DNA of 10,096 nucleotides from an uncultured bacterium (GCA_938092125.1 CALKMQ010000115.1:1-10096), one strand, 5' to 3'. Positions 1-7,080 are shown, numbered from the stretch's first letter. Numbers and translations: made by a program. The notes: generated from the sequence alone by a model not told the origin.

Positions 1-1
1 T

Positions 2-247
2 ATTCGGTTTTACATCATCGCCTTGATTTTTTTGATTTTTGACGTTGAGGTTGTATTCCTTTTTCCTTGGGCAGTTGTTTTTAAGGAGATGGGTCTGCTT
101 GCCTTAATAGAAATGGGCATTTTCTTGTTAATCCTTTGTGCTGGGTTAGCTTACGTCTGGGTTAAGTCTGACTTAGAATGGGTGCGGCGAAAAATCAAGT
201 ATGGTGGTGGTAGGTATAAACCTTTATCGGCATCTCCGGAGGATTAA
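2..247 (+). CDS. nuoA: NADH-quinone oxidoreductase subunit A (3' part; 5' end outside window)
   Basis: Membrane subunit of complex I that helps anchor the peripheral arm and lies beside the quinone chamber, next to NuoH and NuoJ. Only the C-terminal 81 residues are present. The frame is open from base 2 and its first residues, IRFYIIALIFLIFDVEVVFL, already match the family core that normally precedes the FDVE motif. The TTG at position 23 is therefore inside the gene and not the start. The FDVE motif (conserved Asp and Glu of the TM1-2 loop/TM2 start) is intact, followed by FPWAVVF, a second hydrophobic helix (LLALIEMGIFLLILCAGLAYVW), and the typical DLEWVRRK tail. The family is usually about 120-150 residues, so roughly a third to a half is missing upstream. 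The stop codon abuts the nuoB ATG with no spacer, indicating co-translation. Identification is secure. Confidence 0.95.
   Translation: MRFYIIALIFLIFDVEVVFLFPWAVVFKEMGLLALIEMGIFLLILCAGLAYVWVKSDLEWVRRKIKYGGGRYKPLSASPED
238..242 (+). promoter_or_regulatory. ribosome binding site of nuoB
   Basis: GGAGG lies five bases before the nuoB ATG, inside the last codons of nuoA. It is the strongest Shine-Dalgarno match in the window and shows that this organism uses anti-Shine-Dalgarno pairing, which is relevant because most Bacteroidota do not. Confidence 0.7.
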
Positions 248-739
248 ATGGGACTATTAGAAAATAGATTTGATGATAATATTGTTGTTGAAAAATTAGA
301 TAAGCTATTAAGTTGGGCCAGGTCTACATCACCATGGTTTTTTCAATTTGGAACTGCCTGTTGTGCTATTGAGATGATGGCTGCTGCTGCCAGTAGGCAC
401 GATTTGATGAGAATTGGAATAATCCCTAGGTCATCTCCCAGGCAAGCGGATGTAATGATTGTCGCTGGCACTGTTACCATGAAAATGGCTCTAAGGGTAA
501 AGAAATTATATGAGCAAATGGCGGACCCTAAATATGTTGTTGCTATGGGTTCTTGTGCTACTAGCGGCGGGCCATATTGGCAACATGGCTATCATGTGCT
601 TAAAGGAGTAGACTTAGTTATTCCTGTGGACGTTTATGTTCCTGGATGTCCGCCAAGACCAGAGGCTTTAATTGAAGGCTTGTTGAAGCTACAAGAACAA
701 ATTTTAGAGGGGCGTCCCCTTACAAGGAAAACGGGTTGA
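248..739 (+). CDS. nuoB: NADH-quinone oxidoreductase subunit B, cluster N2 subunit
   Basis: Peripheral-arm subunit that holds the terminal 4Fe-4S cluster N2 and hands electrons to quinone at the interface with NuoD and NuoH. The protein is 163 residues, a normal family length. The N2 ligands are visible: the tandem pair C38-C39 (FGTACCAIEMM), C103 (MGSCATSGGPYW) and C134 (VPGCPPRPEAL). The conserved SPRQADVMIVAGTVT segment follows at 63-77. The form GGPYWQHGYHVLKGVD (107-122) resembles Bacteroidota/FCB-type NuoB more than the proteobacterial form; that is from memory, not a search. The gene starts directly after the nuoA stop with a strong ribosome binding site, and its TGA overlaps the TTG start of nuoC by four bases. 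No residue expected for function is missing. Confidence 0.98.
   Translation: MGLLENRFDDNIVVEKLDKLLSWARSTSPWFFQFGTACCAIEMMAAAASRHDLMRIGIIPRSSPRQADVMIVAGTVTMKMALRVKKLYEQMADPKYVVAMGSCATSGGPYWQHGYHVLKGVDLVIPVDVYVPGCPPRPEALIEGLLKLQEQILEGRPLTRKTG
724..728 (+). promoter_or_regulatory. ribosome binding site of nuoC (supports TTG start)
   Basis: AAGGA, seven bases before the TTG at 736, lies in the end of nuoB. Good sequence and spacing support the TTG that overlaps the nuoB stop as the real nuoC start, in preference to the first internal ATG at 796. Confidence 0.6.
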
Positions 740-1428
740 GTGAAGATATACAGCTACTAATTGATGATGTAGTAGCTAAAGCATTAGCAGGGGACATGGA
801 TCCCATCAATAACATTGAAGATCGTGTCACTAGATCGAAAGCCAAAGCTGCCTTGGTGAAAGCAAAGAGGTTTCAACCCCAAATTGAGGTAGATAGCAAA
901 TCAGTCCAAGCCGCAGAAAAATCAGACACAGAATCTAAACAGACAATTGAACAGATTGTAATTGCGTCTCTGTCTAAAAACTTTTCAGACTTTCTTGATG
1001 GTGAACAAAACAATGACTGGGTTCAAATAAAGGCTGAAAACTGGTTTGATATAGCTAAATATTTGAAAACAAATGAAGATTTATACTTTGATTCATTGCA
1101 ATGCAATACTGGTGTTGATCTCGAACAGGGAATGCTAGAGTCCAGGTATAATTTACATTCTATGAAGCACTTACATGCAATTGAGATAAGGATAAAAGTA
1201 AGTATTGAAAAGCCTGATATTCCATCTGTGGAAAGTTTATGGCGAGTCGCGGATTGGTTTGAAAGAGAGACTTATGACATGTTTGGGATTAATTTTACGG
1301 GGCATAGAGACCTTCGACGTATTTTATTACCTGAAGATTGGGATGGGTGGCCTCTTAGAAAAAATTACGAAGAGCAAGAAACATATCATGGCATTGTTGT
1401 GCCGAAAGTGAAAGAAGGATGGGAGTAG
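736..1428 (+). CDS. nuoC: NADH-quinone oxidoreductase subunit C (30 kDa type) with N-terminal extension
   Basis: Peripheral-arm structural subunit that packs on NuoD and NuoI; it carries no cofactor. The family core begins near residue 70 (IEQIVIASLSKNF) and includes LYFDSLQCNTGVD (116-128). The 30 kDa signature is ERETYDMFGINFTGHRDLRRIL at residues 176-197, with sequence DGWPLRKNY after it. NuoC is a separate protein here, not a NuoCD fusion. The first 70 or so residues are an unusual charged, Lys/Ala/Asp-rich extension, with a predicted helical stretch at 1-45 and a polar linker at 46-70. The TTG start overlaps the nuoB stop (TTGA) and has a well-placed AAGGA. An internal ATG at 796 (residue 21) would shorten the extension but not remove it. 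Identity is certain; the start is likely. Confidence 0.95.
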   Translation: MSEDIQLLIDDVVAKALAGDMDPINNIEDRVTRSKAKAALVKAKRFQPQIEVDSKSVQAAEKSDTESKQTIEQIVIASLSKNFSDFLDGEQNNDWVQIKAENWFDIAKYLKTNEDLYFDSLQCNTGVDLEQGMLESRYNLHSMKHLHAIEIRIKVSIEKPDIPSVESLWRVADWFERETYDMFGINFTGHRDLRRILLPEDWDGWPLRKNYEEQETYHGIVVPKVKEGWE

Positions 1429-2540
1429 TACACGGACAAGAGATGGTCCTTAATATAGGCCCACAGCATCCTGCAACGCATGGTGTTTTACGGTTACAAG
1501 TAAAGACAGATGGAGAAGTCATTTCTGAAATCACTCCTTATTTAGGTTACTTGCATCGCTGTTTTGAGAAGCATTGTGAAAATGTAACTTATGAGCAAGT
1601 TATACCATTTACAGACCGTTGCGACTATCTGGCTTCAATGACAATGAATTTTGGCTATGTTGTAGCTGTAGAGAAGTTGATGGATATCAAAGTTAATGAT
1701 AGGGTTCAGCACATTAGAGTTATAATGGCTGAATTGCAACGAATAGCTAGTCACTTGTTAGCGACGGGTGTTTTTGGTTTAGATTTAGGTGCCTTTACCC
1801 CATTTTTGCATATGCTAAGAGATCGAGAAAGAATTATTGATTTATTTGAAATGACTTGTGGTGCAAGATTGCTTTATAATTACATGTGGGTTGGAGGCCT
1901 TAGTCATGATTTACCCAAGGGGTTTGTTGAGGCGACTCTAAATTTTCTTGACTATTTTGAGCCTAAAATAGATGAATTTGAAAATTTGCTTGGGCACAAT
2001 AAAATTTTTGTTGAAAGAACTGCTGATATCGGTATTATGCCAGCCGAGGTCGCTATTAACTTTGGTGTCACAGGTCCTAATTTGCGAGCTTCAGGAATTA
2101 AATGGGATTTAAGAAAAGATGATCCATATTCAATTTATGATAAATTTGATTTTGATATTCCAGTTGGTCAAGGCATAAAAGGTACTATCGGGGATTCTTG
2201 GGATAGGTTTTATGTTAGATTGCAAGAAATTAGAGAAAGTGTGAAGATTGTTAGGCAAGCTATAGATCAGCTTCCAAAAGATGGTGACGTTCATCAAAGT
2301 ATGCCAAAAAAAATAAGACCCCCAAAAGGCTCTATCTACAGTAGAACAGAATCTCCTCGTGGTGATTTAGGCTATTACATTGAAAGTGATGGTTCAGATA
2401 CTCCTTCTCGATTAAAAATGCGTTCACCAGCATTTACAGCACTAGGCGTCCTTGATGAAATCGCTGGTGGCTGGTTGATGTCAGATGTTTTAGCTATCCT
2501 TGGTAGCCTTGATATTGTTCTTGGTGAGATTGATCGATGA
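1419..2540 (+). CDS. nuoD: NADH-quinone oxidoreductase subunit D (49 kDa type), short form
   Basis: Peripheral-arm subunit related to [NiFe]-hydrogenase large subunits; it forms the quinone head-group site with NuoB. The segment NIGPQHPATHGVLRL (12-26) carries H17 and H21. H21 and Y70 (DRCDYLA) match in position the quinone-binding His38 and Tyr87 of Thermus Nqo4, with identical spacing of 49 residues. GVKWDLRK-like and FDFDIPVG sequences lie at 226-250, and the C-terminus keeps the LGEIDR ending. The hydrogenase nickel cysteines are absent, as expected for complex I. At 373 residues the protein is short for the family: between QLPKDGD (284-290) and SIYSRTESPRGDLGYY (305-320) the usual IHHFKL helix is missing. 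The start overlaps nuoC by ten bases with no ideal ribosome site; ATG 1443 (just before VLNIGPQHP) is the alternative. It overlaps nuoH by ATGA. Confidence 0.97.
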   Translation: MGVVHGQEMVLNIGPQHPATHGVLRLQVKTDGEVISEITPYLGYLHRCFEKHCENVTYEQVIPFTDRCDYLASMTMNFGYVVAVEKLMDIKVNDRVQHIRVIMAELQRIASHLLATGVFGLDLGAFTPFLHMLRDRERIIDLFEMTCGARLLYNYMWVGGLSHDLPKGFVEATLNFLDYFEPKIDEFENLLGHNKIFVERTADIGIMPAEVAINFGVTGPNLRASGIKWDLRKDDPYSIYDKFDFDIPVGQGIKGTIGDSWDRFYVRLQEIRESVKIVRQAIDQLPKDGDVHQSMPKKIRPPKGSIYSRTESPRGDLGYYIESDGSDTPSRLKMRSPAFTALGVLDEIAGGWLMSDVLAILGSLDIVLGEIDR

Positions 2541-3613
2541 CAGTAGATTATATTTTTGATTTTTTGACTGGTCTATTAGGCGGATTTCTTGGTTCAGACT
2601 ATCTCCTTTTGGCTTCTATGTTGATTCCTTGTCTTGCTATTTTTGGATTTATTACTGTTTATGCTCTAATCGTCATTTACGCTGAGCTAAAAGTTTCCTC
2701 ATTTATTCAAGATAAAGTAGGTCCTATGGGACAAGGTGTTGGCCTTCATGCGGGTAAATGGGGCTTACTTCAACCTGTTGCGGACGCTTTAAAATTATTA
2801 CTTAAAGAAGACATAATTCCTTCTAGTGCTGATAGGCCATTGTTTATACTTGCTCCTTTTATGATTTTCATTGGGGCTTTTATTAGTTTTGTGGCTATTC
2901 CATTTGGCGAATCTATAATTGTAGCAGACCTTAATATTGGTCTTTTTTATATTTTAGGTGTTGGTTCGATAGCTGTTTTATCTCTTATTTTAGCGGGCTG
3001 GGCATCAAATAATAAGTGGTCTCTTTACGGAGGAATGCGTTCTGCCGCTCAGATAGTTAGTTATGAAATCCCAGCGGGACTTTCATTGATTGTTGTCATA
3101 ATGTTAGCGGGAACTCTAAACTTACAGGACATTATCAAATACCAAGAAGGCGGTATATTTAACTGGATTATATTTGATAACCCATTTGTTCCAATAGCTT
3201 TTGTTGTATATTTTATTAGTGCGCTAGCCGAAGTGAATCGGACGCCCTTTGATTTGCCGGAATCAGAGTCTGAGCTCGTAGCTGGGTTTGCCACAGAGTA
3301 CTCTGGTATGAGGTATGCTTTTTTCTTCCTTAGCGAATATGCAAATATGTTTGTTGTTAGTGCTGTAGCTGCAGCTGGTTTTTTAGGAGGATGGCAAAGT
3401 CCATTTGCTGGTTTTATGAGTACACCTGCTTGGGGTGTTTTCTGGATGATAAGCAAAACAGGATTTTTGATATTTGTAATGATTTGGCTTCGTTGGACTC
3501 TCCCAAGGTTGAGAGTAGATCAATTGATGAATGTATGTTGGAAAGTTTTTCTTCCATTAGCCTTAATAAATATATTTGGTGTGGCTATATGGACAGTGGT
3601 TTTTAACTCTTAA
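2537..3613 (+). CDS. nuoH: NADH-quinone oxidoreductase subunit H, quinone-chamber membrane subunit
   Basis: Integral membrane protein (about eight transmembrane helices) that forms most of the quinone access chamber and links the peripheral arm to the proton pumps. Its 358 residues are somewhat longer than the common 325-350. Conserved stretches are GLLQPVADALKLLLKEDIIP (76-95), GGMRSAAQIVSYEIPAG (165-181), AEVNRTPFDLPESESELVAG (231-250), TEYSGMRYAFFFLSEYANM (253-271) and WLRWTLPRLRVDQLM (317-331). The loop between DKVGP (59-63) and GLLQ (76-79) carries about six extra residues (MGQGVGLHAGKW). The ATG overlaps the nuoD stop (ATGA), with GGTGAG eight bases upstream as a plausible ribosome site. 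Its direct placement after nuoD means nuoEFG is not in its usual position. Confidence 0.98.
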   Translation: MTVDYIFDFLTGLLGGFLGSDYLLLASMLIPCLAIFGFITVYALIVIYAELKVSSFIQDKVGPMGQGVGLHAGKWGLLQPVADALKLLLKEDIIPSSADRPLFILAPFMIFIGAFISFVAIPFGESIIVADLNIGLFYILGVGSIAVLSLILAGWASNNKWSLYGGMRSAAQIVSYEIPAGLSLIVVIMLAGTLNLQDIIKYQEGGIFNWIIFDNPFVPIAFVVYFISALAEVNRTPFDLPESESELVAGFATEYSGMRYAFFFLSEYANMFVVSAVAAAGFLGGWQSPFAGFMSTPAWGVFWMISKTGFLIFVMIWLRWTLPRLRVDQLMNVCWKVFLPLALINIFGVAIWTVVFNS

Positions 3614-3621
3614 GGTAACAA

Positions 3622-4203
3622 ATGAAAAGATATTTTACAGATATTTATGAAAGTGTGAGCTCCATTTTAGGTGGTATGGGTATCACGTTAATGCATCTAA
3701 TTAAAGCAAGAAATGATAATGTGACATTGCAGTATCCAGAAGAAAAGTGGCCGAGGCCTGAAAGGAATATTGGTTTTGATCATAATAGTTATAATGTCAT
3801 TCGTTCAAGATTACATGTAGATATGGATGATTGTATAGGTTGCCTAAAATGTGAAAGGGCGTGTCCAGTTGACTGTATCAAAATTGTTACAGAAAAAGCG
3901 CCAGTTAGGGGTGAAGATTTAAAGGAAATTAAGCATAAGGGTGTTACTTCTAATGGTACTAGAAAAGCTCTTGTTGTTACCAGGTTTGATATCGATATGT
4001 CAGAGTGTTGTTATTGTAATTTATGCACTTATCCATGTCCTGAAGAGTGTATTTTTATGACAGGTGGTCCTAACGCTAAAAAGCACCCTATAGATTATGA
4101 GTTTTCTGAACCTGACAGAAGTGATTTAATATATAGGTTTGCTAAAAAAGGAGCTAAGGAAGGTTTGGCGGAAATGAATGCGAAACAAGAGGCAGAAGCT
4201 TAA
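3622..4203 (+). CDS. nuoI: NADH-quinone oxidoreductase subunit I, 2x[4Fe-4S] ferredoxin-like
   Basis: Peripheral-arm protein carrying clusters N6a and N6b, which pass electrons towards N2 in NuoB. Cluster motif one is C71-x2-C74-x2-C77-x3-C81-P, motif two C129-x2-C132-x2-C135-x3-C139-P; all eight ligands are present. Extra cysteines at 85, 130 and 143 sit beside the motifs (CPVDC, CCYC, CPEEC). The spacer between the two motifs is about 19 residues longer than in E. coli NuoI (C81 to C129, against C70 to C99), with a charged loop around residues 90-118; similar long spacers occur in Bacteroidota-type NuoI. An amphipathic N-terminus (1-30) fits membrane-surface attachment to NuoH. Total length is 193 residues. 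AAGG lies six bases before the ATG; the gap from nuoH is eight bases. Confidence 0.97.
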   Translation: MKRYFTDIYESVSSILGGMGITLMHLIKARNDNVTLQYPEEKWPRPERNIGFDHNSYNVIRSRLHVDMDDCIGCLKCERACPVDCIKIVTEKAPVRGEDLKEIKHKGVTSNGTRKALVVTRFDIDMSECCYCNLCTYPCPEECIFMTGGPNAKKHPIDYEFSEPDRSDLIYRFAKKGAKEGLAEMNAKQEAEA

Positions 4204-4207
4204 TTAA

Positions 4208-4696
4208 ATGGCAGATATTGTTTTCTGGGTAATTTCAGCATTGACGGTTATGTCAGCCGCATTTGTTGTTCTCAATAATCAGTTGGTTTATTCAGCTGTG
4301 GCCTTATTGTTTACGTTGTTTGGCACGGCAGGGCTCTATGTTTTTTTATGGGCAGATTTCATTGCCGGTATTCAAATACTCGTCTATGTCGGTGGCATAC
4401 TTGTATTAGTTATTTTTGGTATAATGTTAACAAATAAAATAAAATCAGTCAGAATATCGCACAAAAGTATGCAGCAAGGCGTTGGAGGCGTAGTGATATT
4501 TTGGTTCTTTATTTTTTTATTCCTTGCTCTTACAAAAGCACCTTGGGTTGTAACCGATGCTGTAGAGCCAGTAGGAACTGTCAGGGGGATTGGTGTCTTA
4601 TTACTAACAGATTATTTGCTTCCGTTTGAGATCATTTCTGTTCTTCTGCTTGGTGCTCTTATCGGCGCCGCTGTTTTATCCAGAGGGGATTCTTGA
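4208..4696 (+). CDS. nuoJ: NADH-quinone oxidoreductase subunit J
   Basis: Small membrane subunit (162 residues, about five transmembrane helices) at the junction between the quinone chamber and the NuoK/N pumps. The third helix carries IQILVYVGGILVLVIFGIML (55-74), which includes the conserved Y60-VGG stretch where a pi-bulge forms during catalysis in related enzymes. The C-terminal helix LLPFEIISVLLLGALIGAAVL (137-157) is the other diagnostic segment. It begins four bases after the nuoI stop. No clear Shine-Dalgarno is visible (GAAG nine bases upstream is weak), so translation probably depends on coupling to nuoI. The stop is shared with the start region of nuoK. Confidence 0.96.
   Translation: MADIVFWVISALTVMSAAFVVLNNQLVYSAVALLFTLFGTAGLYVFLWADFIAGIQILVYVGGILVLVIFGIMLTNKIKSVRISHKSMQQGVGGVVIFWFFIFLFLALTKAPWVVTDAVEPVGTVRGIGVLLLTDYLLPFEIISVLLLGALIGAAVLSRGDS
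4682..4688 (+). promoter_or_regulatory. ribosome binding site of nuoK (decides the start)
   Basis: AGAGGGG in the last codons of nuoJ is seven bases from the ATG at 4696 and only four from the TTG at 4693. The spacing favours the ATG. Confidence 0.55.
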
Positions 4697-5001
4697 TGAA
4701 TAGTCTTGACTCATACCTTTTTATTTCTTCAATGCTATTTTGTTTAGGTCTTTTTGGTGTTATAACCAGAAGAAACGCGATAGCTGTTTTAATGGGGGTT
4801 GAACTTATTTTAAATGCTGCAAATATTAACTTTGTAGCATTTTCAAAATTCAATGGTATGAACTTAGATGGTCATATTTTTGCGTTGTTAGTAATCGTTT
4901 TAGCTGCAGCAGAAGCGGCTGTAGCTTTAGCAATTATCATAAACATTTACAATAATATGAATACTGTAAATATTGATGATGTTTCGGAGCTTAAAAGATG
5001 A
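4696..5001 (+). CDS. nuoK: NADH-quinone oxidoreductase subunit K
   Basis: Three-helix membrane subunit, homologous to MrpC, on the central charge axis between NuoJ and NuoN. With the ATG at 4696 the protein has 101 residues, the normal length. E36 (MGVELILNAANINFVAF) falls at exactly the number of the essential Glu36 of E. coli NuoK, and E73 (AAAEAAVALAI) matches its Glu72. Both are needed for proton translocation in the family. A TTG three bases upstream is also in frame, but it has poorer ribosome-site spacing. The start overlaps the nuoJ stop by one base (TGATG), and the gene overlaps nuoL by ATGA. The C-terminal tail (NMNTVNIDDVSELKR) is polar and cytoplasmic. Confidence 0.96.
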   Translation: MNSLDSYLFISSMLFCLGLFGVITRRNAIAVLMGVELILNAANINFVAFSKFNGMNLDGHIFALLVIVLAAAEAAVALAIIINIYNNMNTVNIDDVSELKR

Positions 5002-7055
5002 TAGAAAATCCGATGATTCTGTTTCCGTTACTAATTCTCTTTTTGCCTTTAATTTCCTTTATAATTGTAATTTTCTTTGGTAAAAAGCTTCCTCGCCAAG
5101 GTGACTGGGTCGCTGTAGGATCTATAGTCACAACATTCTTATTGGCCTGTTATTTATTTTTACAGATGCTCTTGAACTATGACCCTGGCTTTAGTCATGG
5201 GGCATCATTCTCATGGATTAATTTGGGTGAGTTTAAAATTGATCTTGGTATTTTAGTTGATAATCTAACAATAGTTATGTTGCTAATTGTTACTCTTGTT
5301 TCTAGTTGTACTCATATTTTTTCTATCGCCTATATGAAAGGTGATATTCGTTACAATCGTTATTTTGCATATTTAGGACTGTTTACATTTTCAATGAACG
5401 GAATCGTTTTAGCGGATAATTTGATTTCAATGTACATGTTTTGGGAACTTGTTGGGGTTAGTTCATATCTGCTTATTGGTCACTGGTTTGAAAAAGACAG
5501 TGCAGCAAACGCAAGTAAGAAAGCTTTTCTCACAAATCGTGTTGGTGATATTGGATTTTTTATTGGTATTATGTTATTGTACTCTGCAGTTGGTGCATTC
5601 GCATTCAGTCCTATTTTTGAATCAATAGCTGGTGGGCAAGCGATTGCTGGTACAACTTTGACTATAGCAGGTTTAGGAATTTTTATGGGTGCTGTTGGTA
5701 AGTCTTCACAATTTCCGCTTCATATATGGCTACCGGATGCGATGGAAGGACCCACCCCTGTTTCTGCTTTAATGCATGCAGCTACAATGGTTGCGGCCGG
5801 AGTTTACATGTGCGTCAGATTATTTCCAATTTTCACACCAAGTGCTTTGATTGTAATCGCTTATATCGGTGCTATAACTGCGATATTAGCGGCTCTGATA
5901 GCCGTTTCACAAAACGATATTAAAAAAGTATTAGCATACTCTACCGTTAGTCAGTTAGGCTTTATGATTCTAGCTGTTGGAACGGGAGTATATACAGCAG
6001 CATTTTTTCATTTATTAACACATGCAATGTTCAAAGCGAACCTATTTTATTGTAGTGGCTCAGTCATACATTCGATGCATCATGCTTTACATAAGGCCCA
6101 TGATCATGATACAGATCCTCAAGACATGAGAAATATGGGTGGGTTTAAAGATAAAATGCCGATCACGTATTTTTCAATGTTGGTAAGTACCTTGGCTATA
6201 GCTGGTGTACCATTATTTTCTGGTTTTTTGTCAAAAGATGCAATTTTGGCGGGTACGTTATCTTTCGCTCAACATCATCCAGGGCATTTCCTGTTACCTC
6301 TTTTTGGTTTTTTAGCTGCTGCTTTGACCGCCTTTTATATGTTTCGTCTTATTTTCATGACGTTTCATGGTGAACCAAATATCAAATCAATAATTAAAGA
6401 TATTCATGAATCACCAAAAGAAATGACAGGTCCTATTATTTTGTTGGGTTCATTAAGCTTCTTTATTTTTTATACATTACCTAAAAACTTTAATCCAATG
6501 AAGGACAAGGGGTGGTTTACTGATTTAATTGTTCCTAGAAATTCTGCAGTGCCAGGAAGCCTAACTGCAAATGAAATTGCTGATTATGCGCATCATGCGC
6601 ATTATTTGGCAATGGGTTTATCGCTTGTTGTAGCATCAATTGGGATTTTATTAGCGTATCTCATATATCAGAGAAAAGTAATATCAGCAAAAAATATTTC
6701 TGAAAGATTTGGTTTTTTCTATGGCTGGAGCCTAAATAAATTTTATTTTGATGAAAATTATAATCGTTACCTTTATCAGCCATTTCTTCGATTAGCTCAT
6801 ACAATTTCATGGTTAGATTGGGAATTTTATGATAAATATTTTATTAATGGATTTGGAAAACTAACCAAATTACTCAGCACTATCTCAGGCAGGTTTGATT
6901 ACAGTGGAATTGATCAAGGTTTTGTTGATGGTTTTGGGCGCGCATCAAATACAGTCGGTAAACTTTTAAGAAACGTACAGACCGGACGATTACAAAATTA
7001 TTTACTTTTTGTTGTTGCTGGTATTTTAGTTATAATTATTGCTCAGGCTTTTTAA
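4998..7055 (+). CDS. nuoL: NADH-quinone oxidoreductase subunit L, distal antiporter-like pump
   Basis: Largest pump subunit, homologous to MrpA, at the far end of the membrane arm. Length is 685 residues; the family is about 600-700. Visible pump residues are E150 on TM5 (MFWELVGVSSYLLIGHW), K235 on TM7 (GKSSQFPLHIWLPDAMEGPTPVSALMHA, with H260), K346 in THAMFK (like E. coli K342) and K413 in GFLSKDAIL (like E. coli K399). After GSVIH comes a His-rich loop, six His in residues 358-370, then DPQDMRNMGG. Residues 610-665 contain the linker expected to form the long lateral helix lying along NuoM and NuoN, and 668-683 the final anchoring helix. GGAG lies eight bases before the ATG, which overlaps nuoK by four bases. 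A 25-base gap to nuoM follows. No damage is seen. Confidence 0.98.
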   Translation: MIENPMILFPLLILFLPLISFIIVIFFGKKLPRQGDWVAVGSIVTTFLLACYLFLQMLLNYDPGFSHGASFSWINLGEFKIDLGILVDNLTIVMLLIVTLVSSCTHIFSIAYMKGDIRYNRYFAYLGLFTFSMNGIVLADNLISMYMFWELVGVSSYLLIGHWFEKDSAANASKKAFLTNRVGDIGFFIGIMLLYSAVGAFAFSPIFESIAGGQAIAGTTLTIAGLGIFMGAVGKSSQFPLHIWLPDAMEGPTPVSALMHAATMVAAGVYMCVRLFPIFTPSALIVIAYIGAITAILAALIAVSQNDIKKVLAYSTVSQLGFMILAVGTGVYTAAFFHLLTHAMFKANLFYCSGSVIHSMHHALHKAHDHDTDPQDMRNMGGFKDKMPITYFSMLVSTLAIAGVPLFSGFLSKDAILAGTLSFAQHHPGHFLLPLFGFLAAALTAFYMFRLIFMTFHGEPNIKSIIKDIHESPKEMTGPIILLGSLSFFIFYTLPKNFNPMKDKGWFTDLIVPRNSAVPGSLTANEIADYAHHAHYLAMGLSLVVASIGILLAYLIYQRKVISAKNISERFGFFYGWSLNKFYFDENYNRYLYQPFLRLAHTISWLDWEFYDKYFINGFGKLTKLLSTISGRFDYSGIDQGFVDGFGRASNTVGKLLRNVQTGRLQNYLLFVVAGILVIIIAQAF

Positions 7056-7080
7056 CCAATAGAATACAAGAGATATACAC

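Noticed and set aside
23..247. A TTG-initiated short gene of 74 codons
   Set aside because: It is the tail of nuoA. The frame is open to the window edge and the residues before the TTG (IRFYIIA) match the NuoA core.
796..1428. ATG at 796 as the nuoC start
   Set aside because: The upstream TTG overlaps the nuoB stop and has AAGGA at ideal spacing. The internal ATG would leave a 57-base gap after nuoB, out of keeping with this compact operon. It is still possible.
3061..3456. Antisense open frame of 131 codons opposite nuoH
   Set aside because: It lies wholly opposite a strongly conserved coding region, shows no recognisable domain and has no gene context; it is a shadow frame.
6583..6606. 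Direct repeat of ATGCGCAT within nuoL
   Set aside because: It encodes the in-frame Ala-His-His-Ala-His stretch and is explained by codon repetition; it has only two copies and no wider array.
7056..7080. Possible internal promoter or terminator between nuoL and nuoM
   Set aside because: The 25-base gap shows no hairpin with a T-run and no convincing -35/-10 pair; it only holds a weak AAGAGA site.
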